Source: Guyanagaster necrorhizus (lineage: Eukaryota > Basidiomycota > Agaricomycetes > Agaricales > Physalacriaceae). Taken from it: DNA of 64,000 bases. How positions within the stretch are numbered: the stretch's first letter is position 1; the number at the start of each line of letters is the position of its first letter. The notes under the pieces are model-generated. The model searched no databases, was not told where the DNA came from, and saw only the letters and a list, made by a program, of their open reading frames with translations. Shown here one piece after another: positions 33,227-44,267 of the stretch. The stretch covers positions 186,001 through 250,000 of the forward strand of contig NW_025064892.1 in assembly GCF_019112545.1 (NCBI RefSeq), in the 5' to 3' direction. The translations under genes and the position numbers were made by a program.

Positions 33227-36200
33227 TTATGTATTATCCTTCGCGGGTACACCACTATAAAATCCTGAATTCGTACCCCCACTAAAAGGCCAGTCCTGCT
33301 GTTCATGGAAAGCCTGCCATAGCACTTGGGCGTTTTCCTCAAACATTTGAGCGCTTGGTTGCGCCGAAGGCTTTATCACATTCCCCACTAAAGCAAGAAG
33401 ATCATCTCCGAGAAATTCGTTAGAAAAAGGAAGCCCGTCAACATGTTGTCCAGCATATATAGCATTGATATCCAGAGATAGTTGTGGCGGCGTTGGGTTG
33501 GAAGGAGAGTAGACATGTGGTGGAGGTGGTGGACCCATCTGATGAGTAGGAGATTGAGGTATTCGCGAATGGCCGGACACAGGGTTATGTTGCGACGGAG
33601 AATAGGAGTGTTGTCCAGGATAAGGGCCGTTCGGTTCTGCGACCGGTTCCATCGAAGTACGAAGATTGGATAGTCGCTGGTGTGATCGCCCTTCCGCGAG
33701 ACCGGGATCCATCATTCCGAGGCCGCTAGAATGATGCGAACTGTTATTAAGAGTCTTGTGTCCCTCAGAAACGTGGGAGGACGACGGTATGCCGTTCTCC
33801 CATGCGTGCCCATTGACACGATTTCGTTGTGAGGAAGCAACTTCGGCATCAGATCTCTTCCGCTTTCCTCGCGACGCCGACGCCGTTGAGCTGGTTTGAG
33901 AGGTTACCAGTCAATGACTGCGCTATCAACGCATAACAAGAGCAGCTGACCTGAGCGGTTCGGGTCGTTCCTGATTCTTAGATGAAAGTGACTGGGCTTG
34001 TTGTTGGGCGGCTTGTAAATCCTCGATTGCAGACGAACCACCATACAATCTCGTCTTTACCATTACCAGCAGATCAGAAACGATTTCCCCACAGCGCTTA
34101 GATGCAGGCCATATTTCCTGCATTTTTTCCAGAATTTTGACGCATTTCTCGGCATCATTTATGATGGCAGTAACAAGTTCTTGGTGATTCAGGTAATAGA
34201 CGCAACGAAGAAGAGTTATACCACTCAGCTAGACAGGCTTAGTGTTCAAATTCGTATCGCCTGAATTTAGGTGCAGATGCTTACTGTAATGAATTGGACC
34301 GCGAACGCCAAATGGTGCGAAGTTGGAAGCATCTGTCAATATGGAATAAGTAAGAAGGGATAGCCGATCACCGACACTTGCCTCTTGCGTTATTTCACCT
34401 ATCCTGATACCTGATAGAACATTGTGATCGATGAGAGGTAATAAACATATGGCAGGGGGCCTGACTCACAGGATCGTGCGGCGCTCATGCACTGACCCAA
34501 CGAAGTCAGATCAGGAGATAAAGAGGTTCCGTCAGGGATGAATGGTCGATCTGGAGAGGAGATTGGTTAAGACGACGGATAAAAGAGAAAGCCGTGATAC
34601 GAACGCAAGTCGATGACAGCGGAATAATACACAAAGAAGGTAATGAGACATAGCGTTAGCATCTTGCGATTTTGTCGGTTGTTTGCGGCAAATCGAACGC
34701 TTGGAGGTAAACGGTTCAACCAATGCTCTAACTCGGCATCAATAGCAGAAACTGTTTTTCGTGTTTGTTCGCTTAGAGGGTCATTAATTTGCAGGGAGTG
34801 CACGAAGCGCATAACTTTGCCCGCTATGATATATATTTCAAGGAGCCTGAAATGAGGGTTTTAGCGGCCTCTGATAGAACCGACCACCATACGTACGCAA
34901 CAAAGCCTGTCATGAATGATTCCCCGGTCTTCGAGATATTAACACCTTCGACAGACGCAAGGAGCTGAGCATCATCAAGCTCGGCCGCTACCAGAAAGCT
35001 TAAACATCTGTAAGTGGAGGGAGTGCAATGACTGCTCACGCATTTCGACATTACAGTCATCATCATGGGCGCCGCTTGGCCTCCCCAGTGCGATAGAAAG
35101 AACACGATCAATACCATAGACACACCACCACACTCGCCTGCGCATCTCTTTCTCAAAAGGAGGCAAAGACGATCGGCGCGATGAGCGCTATAATAATATA
35201 AGCAGGGCAGTCCAAGCAGTCGAATATTGGACGCACGTGGAGCCCCAGATCCTGCGCTCTACGGACGGCCTGACCGGCGTTGATCCAACTTTGGGCAAGA
35301 GCTATAAGAAGTGAGCAAAAGTTACATGTTGTGGGTATAACATTCCTCACTATTCCAATTCGCGTTACAGATGGCTAGAATGGCGACGCATTGCACCCTG
35401 GATGAATCCAATAAGACCATTATTCACAGATCTACCGCGAACGTACAATTCAATTTGAGATAATCCAGCACTCGTCCAAAACAGAAGCTGAGCCTTTTCA
35501 TAGAACCTAATGTGTGCAAAAATTATGAAAGTGAATCGATCGACAGGTAACGGACATACTCCATGCCGCCAAACCGCCGCATTTGGGGATCAGTGCTTTT
35601 CCCCTTCTTCGATATACATGCTCCACAAGCAAATACCGCGAATAAGGACGCTAGAAAAGCACTGTCCTTGGATGGTTTGCCGGCCGACTTGGCCGTCATA
35701 GTTTTCGTGTAACGTTCCAGGAATACGTGTTGGTGGAGTATTGGAAAAGTATAATGTATGTGGGTGAAATAGAGGGATACGAGTTCATCTGCTCGTTCAG
35801 ATGAAGGATAATCGATATCTTCCGGGCGCGGTCTAGAATGATCTAATATTCATGGGCACTGGTTTAGCATATAAACAGTACTCACAAAGCCTCTTGTACT
35901 TTGAAACGGCCGGAAGGATCAAAAAATGGAAGAGTAATATCTGCGCTTTTATTGGAGTTTTGGGAGTCCGGAGAAGCGTCGCTGGCAGAATCTTGTAATG
36001 TGGTTAATGCTTCAACGAGCATGAATGTAGATGTTCCTCCCGTATACCTGAGATGCCGACCTTAAGCTAGAACGAGGTGCAGAGTAGGAATGTGCTCACC
36101 GCAGATTTCCATAACTATCTTTCGTGAGATGCGAGAATCTGTCCGACCATTGCTCCGGGCCCTCGTTTTCATCCCCATCCATTATCTCGGATGCGGCGGT

Positions 36201-37012
36201 GGGACTCAAAACGGAGCCACTTGGATATCGAGAGAGATGCTGAATGGTTGCAGATGGGCGATACGGTACGCGGGGGTGCGATAGCTCGGGTGTGGACTTG
36301 TGGGAATTCTGCGAAGGCTGGGAAGGACCAGAATCACTGTTGGGAATGCTAAAGCTGTAGGAGGTCAACTACAGCTCAACTACGAGCGACAAAACGCACG
36401 GAAATTGCTGGGGATTCTGCCGCATCCATGCCTCGAAAGCCTTCGTAATTGGTAGCAACTTCTCTAGATTCTCCTCCACCTTTGCTAGTCTTGAATCGAC
36501 GGTGTTTGCTTGTCTGCAAAGTAAATGATGGTGAGGAAGGCGATGACTGCAATAAATCGTAATTCATACTGTCGGGCGACCGCAGCATTGTCATTGATAT
36601 CCTTGACTTGATATACCCGTTAAGCTCCGGCGCAAGCAACAAAGTGAAGAACATACAGCTGCATATCTTGCCTGAAGACACGCAGTAGGCACACGGCTCC
36701 TGGAATAGAGGTCGGGACTGCATGGATAGCAACGAAAGAGGCCAGGCTCACCTGACCGTTACATTTGACCTAGACGAAGGTCAGAGTCAGACGTCGGCGC
36801 CATCTGGATGCTGCTGGGCAGGCGCACCTTCCGTTTCCTACAGACCTCGCATGCCCGCCAAACTCGCGCTCTCACGTTCAGTTTCCTGATCAAAGTCGAA
36901 TACACGGGTGAATTTCTGTTCGCAATTTGTATAATTTCCAATTGCCAACTCACCGCTCGCTATTTTGAGGACCGCCATTGTTCTCGTTAGACCCCTCAGC
37001 CTTGTCCGACAT
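33227..37012 (-). CDS. Zn2Cys6 fungal-specific transcription factor
   Basis: The start is the ATG at 37012: MSDKAEGSNENNGGPQNSER leads after an intron to KLNVRARVWRACEVCRKRK. The binuclear cluster is spread over three exons: ACEVCRKRK, then an 18-nt microexon at 36752-36769 coding VKCNGQ, then EPCAYCVSSGKICS. This gives C-x2-C-x6-C-x5-C-x2-C-x6-C. The middle carries the Fungal_trans domain: LIALAQSWINAGQAVRRAQD, LGLHVRP, PPFEKEMRRRVWWCVYGIDR, VLSIALGRPSGAHDDDCNVE, AELEHWLNRLPPSVRF. The C-terminus is Pro/Gln/Ser-rich (GPPPPPHVYSPSNPTPPQ), ending in an acidic-hydrophobic stretch with FSNEFLGDDLLALVG that could be an activation domain. There are many short introns. Lying between a monooxygenase and a polyol dehydrogenase, it is a natural candidate for their regulator, by inference. 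Confidence 0.86.
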
Positions 37013-37199
37013 CCAGTGATACAGGAGAAATGGACGAAATACGGTCTACACGACGCCAAAGATAGGAATACTCAGGCAGCAGTGACCCTCGACGGTGACT
37101 GTGACTGCCGGATGTTATTTGTCAGGTGAATCAATATATTATAGATCAAATCTCTCTCGACAGTCAAGCATGAATATAAATTCAACGAATTCAAGGTCA

Positions 37200-38604
37200 T
37201 TATACCTGCTGGTTCATGATAACCACCTTCAAGTCGTCGCCCTTTCTCACTGCCTCCAATGCCTCTTTGCTGCGCGACAGCGGGAATACTGCAGTAATCA
37301 TCGGCTGCAGGTCTATCTTGCCGCTCTCCATTAAATCGATAGCCGTCTTGAAGCATCCTGCAGTGTACCTTACGCTTCCGATGACATCCAACTCCTTCGC
37401 CACGATCTGGAAAGTCGGGAACGAATTTATCGCTCGCCCAAGGCCCGCTTGTACGTCTGCAATCACTGCAGCTTAGCGTTGATCTATAAAGGGAAGAAAT
37501 ACCCACATGTTCCCCCAGAATGTACAAAGGTAATACCAGCCTGCATACATGCCTCGGCGCCTGACGCCTCTACGCTGATATCAACACCCCACGAATCCAC
37601 CCCGGCTTCTTTCAATACGGATGCTTTAAATCCTTCTGCCCATTCAGAATAGTCCTGTCCCTGTGCTATCTTCGGTGATAGAACGGCATAGTCTGCCCAT
37701 AGCTTCTTGGCGAAGTCAATCCGTTTCTGTGATATGTCGAAGGCCAGGATTTTAGATACACCGTAGGCTCGGGCAGTGGCCATGACTAGGCAGCCGAGAG
37801 GCCCGCACCCGCTACACAAAGATCAGACGAGGCATCAGTCGATTTGTCGAGCACTCACAATACAGCGATGATTTGGCCTGCAGCAAATTTAGCACGTTTG
37901 GCGAGCTGTACAGTGTGTTAACGCTGATAAGCTTAGTTGATTATAATAAGCACCTGGATGGCGACGGCTAGTGGCTGAATACAACCTGCCTGCTCCCACG
38001 ATATAGACGCTGGGATTTTGACAGCGAAGTCGGCATCGCATACATAGTATTGGCAAAGCGCTTTAGCGAAAGCATGGTCAGTGTTCTCTTTGATCGCGAA
38101 CAAACCGTACTCACTGCCTTGTGTAGGCGATAGTGAAGCCTGTCGGAAGTTTCTGCACACATTGGTCTTTCCCGTCTTACAGTTATGGCACCTGGGCGCT
38201 TGTCAGGTGCTCACGCAATTTTCATCGGTGCTGGCGTTTTACTCACTTCCTGCAAAACATTGTGGGCTCAATGGCTACCCGGTCACCCACCGCCAAATCT
38301 GTAACGGAAGAACCAACTTCTACGATGATACCTGCTGATTCATGACCAAGGATTAATGGCTCCTTGATCAAGTCCTTGCCTACACCACCGTGGCTGTAAT
38401 TGTGGAGCTATAAATCGGGAGAGATTAGCTGACCCACGAAGAAAGGTTCTCTGTACTCAAACATACGTCACTACCACAAATACCTGTCGCCTCAATCCTG
38501 ATGAGAACGTCGTCCTTGCCGACTTGGGCAATGGGTGCGTCGCGTATCTCGACGGTGTTAGCCTTCAGAAGCATGCAGGCCTTGTTGGGCGTTTCTGGGG
38601 TCAT
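37200..38604 (-). CDS. Zinc-dependent medium-chain polyol dehydrogenase (sorbitol/xylitol/arabinitol type)
   Basis: This family oxidises a polyol to a ketose with NAD. The ATG at 38604 (MTPETPNKACMLLKANTVEI) is chosen because the upstream in-frame codons lack an ATG. Catalytic zinc motifs are ATGICGSD and GHESAG; structural zinc cysteines lie in CRKCHNCKTGKTNVC. The Rossmann fold is GCGPLGCLVMATARAYGVSK followed by ILAFDIS; the Asp there favours NAD over NADP. Later exons give WGVDISVEASGAEACMQAG and ELDVIGSVRYTAGCFKTAID. The gene ends VVIMNQQV and TAA at 37200-37202. At least seven introns. It lies head to tail upstream of the regulator, 187 bp apart. Its promoter contains a cluster of palindromes (38725-38879). 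The exact polyol cannot be told from sequence. Confidence 0.88.
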
Positions 38605-38724
38605 AACGAAAGATGGATGCAAGCAAAGGTGGGGGATTATGTGATACAGTCATTGACCAAGCCCTTCAGACTTTATTTTAACGGAATTCACCTGAGGGTA
38701 GCCTCTTGCGGAAGGAAGGACCTA

Positions 38725-38768
38725 TCCCGTTCGGTCGGGAAATACCGCGGTACTGTTCCACGGAACAG
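38725..38768. repeat. Three adjoining palindromes
   Basis: 38725-38740 has arms TCCCG/CGGGA with a 6-base spacer. 38743-38752 is the perfect 10-base palindrome TACCGCGGTA. 38753-38768 has arms CTGTTCC/GGAACAG with a 2-base spacer. They follow each other with at most two bases between. They contain CCG-N6-CGG and CGG-N10-CCG spacings of the sort Zn2Cys6 proteins use. Confidence 0.55.
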
Positions 38769-38865
38769 ATAAGATTAGATCGCTTCGTAGGTACATTGTT
38801 CTTCCTCCGACCATGCGAACATCGTTCGCTGAAATAGAACATCACGCGTACGGTACTCTCGCGTC

Positions 38866-38879
38866 GTCCGCTTGCGGAC
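38866..38879. repeat. Perfect 6-2-6 inverted repeat with CCG-N4-CGG
   Basis: Arms GTCCGC and GCGGAC flank TT. The everted CCG-N4-CGG core has the same triplet spacing as yeast Leu3 sites. It is about 265 bp upstream of the dehydrogenase ATG. Confidence 0.5.
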
Positions 38880-39094
38880 ATTACGCGAAACAAACTTGGA
38901 TGTTCTCGTGCGTTCTCTCGCGTTCCTGGCTGTGTATTATGTCGTCATTCAGCCACGTTCTAGTTGTATTACGATCAACACCCGCAGTCGTTGCAAAAGG
39001 ATATAAAAGAGGTGCGGGCTGTCGGATTCGGGACAAAAAAACTCCCTCTTAACGACCGACATAAACTCATTATTCGCTTGGAACATTAGTCTCT

Positions 39095-39466
39095 ATGGGC
39101 GGTTGCCTTAGCGGAAGATTTGCTGGTCCTCCTCCTAACGGTGGATTTGGAATGGGTGGAATGGGTGGAATGGGTGGAATGGGCGGAATGGGCGGCCCAG
39201 GCGGTATGGGTGGCGGCATGGGAGGTGTCATAGGAGGCCTTATGCAGGGCCATAATGGTGGTGGATTTGGTATGGGAGGTCCTGGTGGTATGGGCGGGCC
39301 TGGTGGTGGCTTTGGCGGACCCGGAGGCGGAGGGCCGGGCGGAGGATGGGGCGGGCCGGGCGGAGGAGGCTTTGGAGGCGGCGGTTTTGGAGGCGGCGGA
39401 CCGGGTGGTGGACCCGGAGGTGACTTTGGCGGACCCGGAGGTGGAGGGCGACCAGGTGGATGGTAA
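39095..39466 (+). CDS. Glycine-rich low-complexity protein with possible N-terminal lipidation signal
   Basis: A single-exon frame of 123 aa, more than half Gly. It begins MGGCLSGRFAGPPPNGGFG; G2 with S6 fits the N-myristoylation consensus (MGxxxS), and C4 could be palmitoylated. Tandem GMGGMGG units (about 39150-39195) give way to GGPGGG and GGFGGGG units. It ends GGGRPGGW. A TATA-like box about 90 bp upstream supports expression. Open frames on the other strand and in the +1 frame through the same repeats are by-products of composition. Function unknown; membrane or wall association is inference. Confidence 0.6.
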   Translation: MGGCLSGRFAGPPPNGGFGMGGMGGMGGMGGMGGPGGMGGGMGGVIGGLMQGHNGGGFGMGGPGGMGGPGGGFGGPGGGGPGGGWGGPGGGGFGGGGFGGGGPGGGPGGDFGGPGGGGRPGGW

Positions 39467-39839
39467 ACGGTGCGAACTCGCCCGTTCTATCTCTTCCCAT
39501 TCCTCTAATGACATTCCACAGGCACATGCCAGACCTGACGTTTGACATATATAACCAGGATACTTACTGGATTCGTTCGTCATTTATAATACTCAACTCG
39601 ACATCTCTGTCAAAGACGTCCACAGTTGGACTTGGTATTGTATCTATACACGACTGTAGCTCTATTAATCACATTCCCCTTGGATAAACACTATTTGATA
39701 TATGGTTATATAGAAACTGCGTAGAAAAGAACCAGACCAAACGGTCATTACCTTGCGCAATAGAACTTGTATCAGAAAATTATTTCGAAGACGAAGAAAA
39801 CACCCTCAAATAGTGGCCCGCGTACATACAAATACCATG
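39467..39839. other. Spacer between the Gly-rich gene and the coiled-coil gene
   Basis: Convergent 3' flanks. No supported coding sequence or repeat. Confidence 0.45.
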
Positions 39840-40409
39840 TTAGCCTCGGTATAAGTATCTCATATCAATTCTACGCGGTGGCGTTGTGGAAAACCCCTGG
39901 ATCTTCTGATGGTTTACGGTTCCCCCTGTCCCTGCTTGCAGATCTGCGATTTTGGCCTCCTGCGCTTCCCGTGTTATAGTAGGCAATGGCCATTCCATTA
40001 GACCAACATTTGTAACATACATTATGTGCCTTCTGAGCATTAGTCGCAAGCATCGTCAGCAATAGGGTATTCTAACTTTCAAATCATTTTACGCGTCAGC
40101 AGCTTTGGCGATTGCCATGTTGTGCTGATGTGTCGCCTTGTTGAGGGCCTTGACAGCTGAAAGTTCCTCTTTTTCACGTTTCGCAAGCGTTTTCCTGGCT
40201 TTTCCAAGTCCCTGATATAGCATTAACTAGAAGTTATGAGACGAAATGCATATATACACCTTGTCGACCTTCTTGACTCTATTTTCTGTACTCGCCAAGT
40301 CCTTCACTGAATGTTTTACTGTCGAATCTTTCAATTTTGCCTCCTTTTGAATTTGCTTGTCAAGTTTGCGGAGAGCGGCATCTGAAGCAGGAAGATAAGA
40401 CTTATTCAT
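39840..40409 (-). CDS. Small basic coiled-coil protein of an agaric family
   Basis: Starts at the ATG at 40409 with MNKSYLPASDAALRKLDKQI, then QKEAKLKDSTVKHSVKDLAS and TENRVKKVDK. One intron joins to GLGKARKTLAKREKEELSAV, KALNKATHQHNMAIAKAADA. The frame then meets a stop at 40089-40091, but a good GTAAAA donor begins two bases earlier. A GACTAATGCTCAG branch/acceptor follows, reopening a frame with REAQEAKIADLQAG and ending at 39840. I therefore take three exons; the shorter two-exon form is the alternative. The heptad-like Lys/Glu/Ala pattern is typical of a family widespread in agarics with no known function. Joining the exons through KAHN to EAKIADLQ would need a one-base phase change. Confidence 0.55.
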
Positions 40410-43041
40410 TGCGTTGTGATGGCAGTTTGAACGAAGGACGCCAATGGGTGGGGAGCTGGAACGATGACGGGCGGGAATGACGTATCAGAGCGCGAACTTG
40501 GAAGATCCTTCCACATATGGCGCCAACTCGATCACGTTTTGATCAGACCTCCGGTTGAACGCATTTCTTGCCAAGATGTGGTGAGCTTTGTATTTTGGAT
40601 CACGAGAGTAAATTAATAATATAGGTGCATATACTTATCTGAGAATTTATCTCTTCCCGGCTCAACGGCCATCCTGAGTCCAATGATGTTTATTCAATTA
40701 GAACGCCCATGATACCGTGCGTCTTCACATTCTTGCATTGATCCATATGTAGCTTCCACATGACCCTGATCAGCGCGTGTTAAGGTACTCTGAATATCTT
40801 CGAATGGTCTGTTGACGTTAGGGCACAAGAACAACTCCGAGAAGTTGTTCGGTCGAAATGGAAGTTCTAAAGCCAGGTCACGACGGGATTTCTTGTGTTA
40901 TGCATACCTTGCCATATATACAAAACAAATTTTGGTGGAGCTAGTTCACCCTGATAAATGTGGATGAGGATACAGAACGAACAATTGTGCCCAGAATACT
41001 TGTATAATGTCCATTCGCAGATATAACGTTTCAAGATTTAGATCATGGTGAAATCTAGCGAGATCTGAAAACAAACACGTTGAGAGTACCACAGAAAACG
41101 GGAGCAGAACGCAAAATACCGAAAATCAAAAACGTTTTGATTGTCCTGTCCTTCTAGATCCGTCTTATTGTAGATTATCAAGGGAGTGATGACGAGCCGT
41201 CTGCATCAGAAAACCGGCATGATAACACTTGAAAGACCAAAATGCAGGGCTATACCTGGTTACCAGAATCCACGACAAACCGTTCATTTAAGCATTCATT
41301 CTCTGACGGTTGATGACTCCACGCACCAGTGGAATATCCATAGAAAATATCACTGCTCGACCGTATACAGAGGTGATGTAACTATAAGTTTGTACATATA
41401 CCTTACGAGTTACGAAGTAACAACTAAGTATTTTCATATTACGATAAGAAGAAACGATATGCCTCAACGAGATTGTCGATAGCAAGTCCTCGGACAGCAC
41501 TGAGTCAGCCGTAATCGGTTATTAGGACCGGACTGAAGTGGCTTTCATATCATGGTGCGTACCCCACAATGCCGATCTATAGAACAGGGTCATGGTTCAG
41601 TCAGTTCCGAGTCGGATACTTCCCTGGCAGTGGTTGGAAGGGACAATCACAGATCACCTGGCCGTCATCTGTCAGAAGGACTGTTATCATATCTGCAGAC
41701 TGGTTTTAGCCTTTCGTTTAAAAGTGATTACCCATCGGGAGATAGCTTGCCGGTAACCCGGGTCTTCAGGTGACAAGGTCTTCCTTAAGTTTCTCAAGCT
41801 ACCAGCGCTAGAAGTATAAAAAAGGCATGCCCTAGCTCAGGATTAGGCGTGATTGCGAACCAATTATCAAGTTCGAACAATTATGTCGTGGTGAGGGAAT
41901 CAGGAAGTCCAGTGAGAGTGTATAAGACAGAGTGCCAAGGGCTACATTTCTCTATGCTGTAGATAAAGGATGAATATCGAGGAACACAAAGCAAGCAACT
42001 CCGATCGGGCGCAAATGCCGGGCCGGCAATTGCCGCAGCGGACAAGCAGAATCCCGATTGGGTCTTCGTGTCGAAACTTACGCTCAAGTTAGGACCTACG
42101 GCGGATCATCCTTAATCAGTGCAGGGATAGACAGACTGAGGTCATATATGTCTCCGCCTCGGAAGAAATATCGATCCTACGAAGAGCTAAGCTTCAATCT
42201 GTTTTTTTTTTGGCTTTCTTCTTCCTGGCACGATCTGGTTGCACGAGATGGTCTACCTTTGGTCCGACGACTACCAGTTGCGGGAAAGCATCGTGCAAAC
42301 GCCTCAGACACGCAGGTCTAGCGATCTTCCTCGTTTGGTCCAGGCTCTGACTCTCTTAACTTCAACTCTATTAATGCATGTTCAAAACCTGCCATGATTT
42401 TTTCTGACGGTGTTCTCTTGGCATCTGCTGTGACGGGCGCTGCGATTCTCCCTCTACGCTAACTTGCCTCACTGATCTGCCAGCAATTTCGGGGAACTCT
42501 TCACCTCCAGTGCTTCTCACAGGGCGTATGCTACCCTCAAGGCGGCCGCCAATTGTGCACCTCTAGCGGATCAGGCTCTTCATTTCCGAACCTCTTCACA
42601 GTCGTCGGGTGACCAGGATATATATGGCTCTACAAATTCCGACGCTGTCTCTTCCAAGGCTGCGAGTATGTGTCATCACCACTATTTTTCGTTTACGAGG
42701 GTCAAAACGAAAATAACTATAGGACAAAAATGTCGTAGCCAAAGTGGTGGGATTTTTACAAGCGCTCTCCCTTTATCGCCCCAAGTGGCATTTTGGCGCC
42801 TGGATGGCTTTGTTCCATCATACATCGATCTTGAGCCCTTGTTGGACAGTAACTCTGAGCTTATGTTGTTCGAGGGAAGCAATCATACCTCGAGGCTGAC
42901 TACGGACACACCCCTCCTCATTGTTTCCTGTCTGCCACATACATGCGCCCACACAGACCCACGTATATAAGCATGACACAGTTGTGAACACATAGTTGCC
43001 TTTTTTCCATCCCTCACAGTGGCCCAAGTACTTCCATAGCC
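40410..43041. other. 2.6-kb region without a supported gene
   Basis: Only short frames without motifs are seen. Around 42485-42668 a frame reads NFGELFTSSASHRAYATLKA and ends before a GTATGT donor, which might be an exon of an unrecognised gene, but neither a start nor a matching next exon in phase was found. A TATATAAG box at about 42963 probably serves the gene at 43042. The rest is AT-rich. Confidence 0.4.
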
Positions 43042-43961
43042 ATGGCATACCCCCCCTACGACCCTCAGTCAGTCGCTCGGCGGCCATCCATGTCCTACGG
43101 CACCCCGATGTACCAGCCTCACCAGCTGCCCATGGATCAAGCGGTAGAGCGGCAGCCTGCCATTATGCCACCGAAAAACGCTGACGTTCACGTTTTAGTA
43201 TCCGCACCCTTCGTATGATATTTACGCGAATCCACACGCCGTACCCATGTCGCGTCGCATGTCAAGTCATTGTGAGTGTCCCTTCACTCTAATATGCCAT
43301 TTATGTAGGTCCTGATCATAAATTCAGCTGCCTACGACGATCATGGCTACTATCGCGCTCATCAACGACTGCCGTCCAACTATACTCCACGCCCTATCGT
43401 GGTCAGCATGCCCCGTCAGCGAAGGCATTCCACGGTTTCGTTCACAACCAGTGGGCATAACAATATGGAAGCATACCTTCGACCGAGCTCCCTGCGTGTC
43501 AAGTTTAAACGAAAGGGCGCTTTCATGAACGGCGTCAGTTTGGTGGATGCCCAGTCTCACAATATCCGGCTCTCGGGAAACGACTCGTACCATGTGCGCG
43601 ACATGCACCCAGACAGGCGAGATAACATTTATCTGTTGATCAAGGTGAGGTCGATGTATGCCTCATTGTTCAATTTTACGTGCTCATCTGATCTTTCAGT
43701 GGTCGGGATATCAAGCGCTCCAGTATGAAATCCCGCTGGAGTCGTACAGTAGCCGGGTAAACTTGCAGACTTTGGCCCGTCGGGTCGCGCGGTCTTGTGT
43801 CCATTATTTCTCAGTAAGGAAGATCTCATTTCTGGGTCCCCGCTGTCGCTGAGGAATATTTTCAGACAAACAGAATTCCCCTGGCATGGGATCGTCTCGA
43901 TCTGCACCATTTGGAAGAGACGTCGTACGGTGTCTGGCAGCCCATGCTGGCTGTGCATTAA
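43042..43961 (+). CDS. Conserved agaricomycete protein of unknown function (probably DUF6741)
   Basis: Start ATG 43042: MAYPPYDPQSVARRPSMSYG, a Pro/Tyr/Gln-rich disordered N-terminus. Short introns join to YPHPSYDIYANPHAVPMSRR and AYDDHGYYRAHQRLPSNYTP. The folded C-terminal part reads LRVKFKRKGAFMNGVSLVDA, LSGNDSYHVRDM, IYLLIKWSGYQALQYEIPLE, VNLQTLARRVARSCVHYFS. After the last intron it ends RIPLAWDRLDLHHLEETSYG, VWQPMLAVH and TAA at 43959-43961. This C-terminal module (small beta region, LARRVA helix, terminal W-P-M motif) is widespread in mushrooms; I recall it as DUF6741 but cannot verify that number. No function known. Confidence 0.75.
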
Positions 43962-44267
43962 TAATTGCATAGGCTCCTTGTCACATCTCCTAGCTTTGAA
44001 CTGGACTAATGATTTATCAATGTCCCTTACTTAATTTTTCATGATACGACCTCAAGGCCTCAAGCCTTGCGGGTTACGACCTTCATACATTTCTTTCTGT
44101 CTTCCTCGTTGTATTTTTACAGTGGAATAATCATTGTAATCCTGATGTCTCATATCAACACTTGTACAATATCCTAGTACGCATACGTAAATAATCCATT
44201 CATGATCATCACCTATCAATACTATTATCAGAGCTTCACCAAGTGCAAACCGAAGAGAAATATCACC
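43962..44267. other. Spacer between convergent genes
   Basis: 306 bp of AT-rich 3' flank. Nothing else seen. Confidence 0.5.

Larger units (their letters stand above)
38605..39094. promoter_or_regulatory. Divergent promoter, polyol dehydrogenase / Gly-rich protein
   Basis: 490 bp between two divergent ATGs. It contains three abutting palindromes (38725-38768), a fourth at 38866-38879, and a TATAAAAG box near 39001-39008, about 90 bp before the Gly-rich ATG. The middle is unusually rich in CG dinucleotides. Confidence 0.5.

Noticed and set aside
39086..39583. Ser/Thr/Ala-rich 165-codon frame antisense to the Gly-rich gene
   Set aside because: It is the reverse complement of GGN repeats, which automatically gives Ser/Thr/Pro/Ala codons without stops. 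The plus-strand frame has an ATG, a TATA-like box and a compact end.
42668..42970. 100-codon frame starting MCHHHYFSF
   Set aside because: It starts inside a probable intron and has no resemblance to any family; a TATA-like box for the next gene lies at its end.
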